Assembly (NCBI RefSeq): GCF_001954195.1
Contig: NZ_MBES01000067.1
Coordinates: forward strand, 62,001-126,000
Direction: 5' to 3'
Length of the DNA: 64,000 nt
Origin: Mycobacterium sp. IS-1264
GTDB taxonomy: Bacteria > Actinomycetota > Actinomycetes > Mycobacteriales > Mycobacteriaceae
The position numbers and the translations under genes are program-made. This document shows positions 62,166-64,000 of the stretch, piece by piece (the first letter of the stretch is position 1; each line of letters starts with the position of its first letter). The notes under the pieces are model-generated. The model had not been told where the DNA came from, made no database searches, and saw only the letters and a program-made list of their open reading frames with translations.

Positions 62166-62852
62166 TCAGCGGCTGGATTCGACCGGAACGCGTTCGTGCA
62201 CGGTCAGCAGCACGTGGTCGAACTGGCTTTGCACGGTCGGCGACGGCGGCGGCAGGCTGACGACTTCGCTGACGAGTTGTTTGGCCAGCACGCGTAGCTT
62301 GACGTTGGTCTCCTGCGACCGCCATTGCAGCACCCGAAAGGCCTGATCCGCGCTGACCCGGTAGACGGCTATCAGGACGCCCTTGGCCTGCTCGATGGCC
62401 GCGCGGTTCTCGAACAAGTCCGGCAGCGCCTCGTCGAGCACCTCCTGCCGGGTTTCCGAGCGCGCCTCGTCGAACGTATCGGTGAGGTCGATGTAGTAGC
62501 CCGCGGTGCCCACGACCGCACCCGATTCGTCCAGGATGCGGTCGGCCACGACGATCGCGTCATGCTCACCGCCGGCGGTGTCGATGAAGCGATGACGGCT
62601 GGAGAATGATTCTCCCGACTGCACCGCATAATCGAGCAGATCACGGACGTGTTCGCGGTCATCGGGATGCTTGTGCGACAGCAGCAACTCCGTCGTCGGC
62701 ACGACAGACCCGGGCTCGTAGCCGTGCATCCGCGCGACCTCGTCGGACCATTCCCAGCGCTCGCCCGCGAACCAGAAGCGGAAGCTGCCAACGCTCAAGT
62801 GTCCCGAGGCGGCGCCCTCGGCATCGCCGGTCGTAGGCGTGGGCTGTGGCAC
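62166..62852 (-). CDS. PAS-ANTAR signalling protein
   Basis: I start at the GTG at 62852 (VPQPTPTTGDAEG). The only further extension is a TTG at 62939, close to the riboswitch. The 228-residue product has a PAS fold (about 30-125, with WEWSDEVARMHGY and HPDDREHVRDLL) and a C-terminal ANTAR domain (about 143-200, LFENRAAIEQAKGVLIAVYRV then ALQW-like QWRSQETN). ANTAR domains bind RNA hairpins and antiterminate transcription. I do not recall it between Rv0424c and thiC in M. tuberculosis. Its RNA target is unknown. Confidence 0.82.
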   Translation of the reverse strand: MPQPTPTTGDAEGAASGHLSVGSFRFWFAGERWEWSDEVARMHGYEPGSVVPTTELLLSHKHPDDREHVRDLLDYAVQSGESFSSRHRFIDTAGGEHDAIVVADRILDESGAVVGTAGYYIDLTDTFDEARSETRQEVLDEALPDLFENRAAIEQAKGVLIAVYRVSADQAFRVLQWRSQETNVKLRVLAKQLVSEVVSLPPPSPTVQSQFDHVLLTVHERVPVESSR

Positions 62853-62939
62853 GTCTCCATCATTCCACCGGGTGGATTCGACGGCGAGAGTCGGCAGGCA
62901 CGGCGTTGGGGGTAACGTCGCGTGCGGACGATCAAACAA

Positions 62940-63032
62940 CTAGGGCGCGGGAGCGCACGCCGAGTGCGCTGAGAGGACGGCTGGGGCCGTCGACCGTACG
63001 AACCTGACCGGGTAATGCCGGCGTAGGGAGAT
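62940..63032 (+). promoter_or_regulatory. TPP riboswitch (THI box) upstream of thiC
   Basis: The conserved pyrimidine-sensor bases CTGAGA (62969-62974) and the diphosphate-sensor helix segments (ACCTGACCGGGTAATGCCGG at 63002-63021, then CGTAGGGA) are present in the right order and spacing. It ends directly before the thiC start, so thiamine pyrophosphate should shut off translation or transcription of thiC. Confidence 0.92.
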
Positions 63033-63034
63033 GA

Positions 63035-64000
<966 letters not shown>

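Overview
The window is a gene-dense, high-GC actinobacterial chromosome segment that I assign to the genus Mycobacterium. It carries HbhA, isocitrate lyase with RamB, a SigK/RskA operon, a mycolate-type cyclopropane synthase homologue (UfaA1), MmpS/MmpL proteins, a PPE protein, VirR, and GroEL2 ending in the Gly/Met tail. Gene order follows the M. tuberculosis block Rv0481c to Rv0423c, read in reverse. I see no tRNA, rRNA, CRISPR array or insertion sequence. No gap between genes exceeds 300 bases. Orthology statements rest on remembered synteny and protein features, not on a database search.

Layout. 1-6200: end of a DUF2505-like gene, a nitrilase-fold amidohydrolase, a DUF2993 membrane protein, deoC, a secreted protein, a DUF2516 protein, hbhA, an XRE regulator and a DUF445 protein. 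6336-12980: MadR-like TetR, a UbiA prenyltransferase where M. tuberculosis has pcaA/umaA, fadB2, icl1, a thioesterase and ramB (acetate and fatty-acid metabolism). 12977-20465: AhpD-like protein, lpdC, small membrane proteins, DUF779 plus aldehyde dehydrogenase, and a prolyl oligopeptidase. 20528-29581 is the most rearranged part. It holds a MarR/methyltransferase pair with a clear operator, echA2, an Rv0455c-like siderophore-export factor, a Rieske oxygenase/PaaX divergent pair, and an MmpS-MmpL operon with a TetR regulator, inverted relative to M. tuberculosis. 29713-35074 is the SigK operon: FAD oxidase, DUF1365, ufaA1, DUF1295, sigK, rskA. It is coupled by stop/start overlaps and preceded by a SigK-like promoter.

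35071-46636 mixes conserved genes (DinB-like, PPE, flavin split barrel, groEL2 with two CIRCE boxes, SDR) with accessory ones: a D-aminoacylase-type amidohydrolase, a DUF559 nuclease-like protein, and a cupin/Baeyer-Villiger monooxygenase/VOC group. 46691-51686 is moeA2-psd-pssA-AAA ATPase, the last three translationally coupled. 51660-55300 holds a TetR plus SRPBCC/SRPBCC/SDR cassette and an enoyl-CoA hydratase. 55297-61605 is the Lon-N protein, a glutamate-cysteine-ligase-like enzyme, sodC, virR, DUF3263, def, a frameshifted GNAT gene, xthA and an Rv0426c-like protein. ctpH, expected next, is absent. The window ends with an Rv0424c-like protein, a PAS-ANTAR regulator, a TPP riboswitch and the start of thiC.

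The strongest unexplained signals are regulatory. They are tandem 22-bp palindromic repeats before a TetR gene, a 16-bp-arm inverted repeat between a TetR/SDR pair, a MarR operator with a near copy 1.7 kb away, a perfect 12-bp-arm palindrome before the XRE gene, and two stacked hairpins after hbhA. A further oddity is a convergent gene overlap in which a near-palindrome encodes the same last four residues, YWIQ, on both strands.
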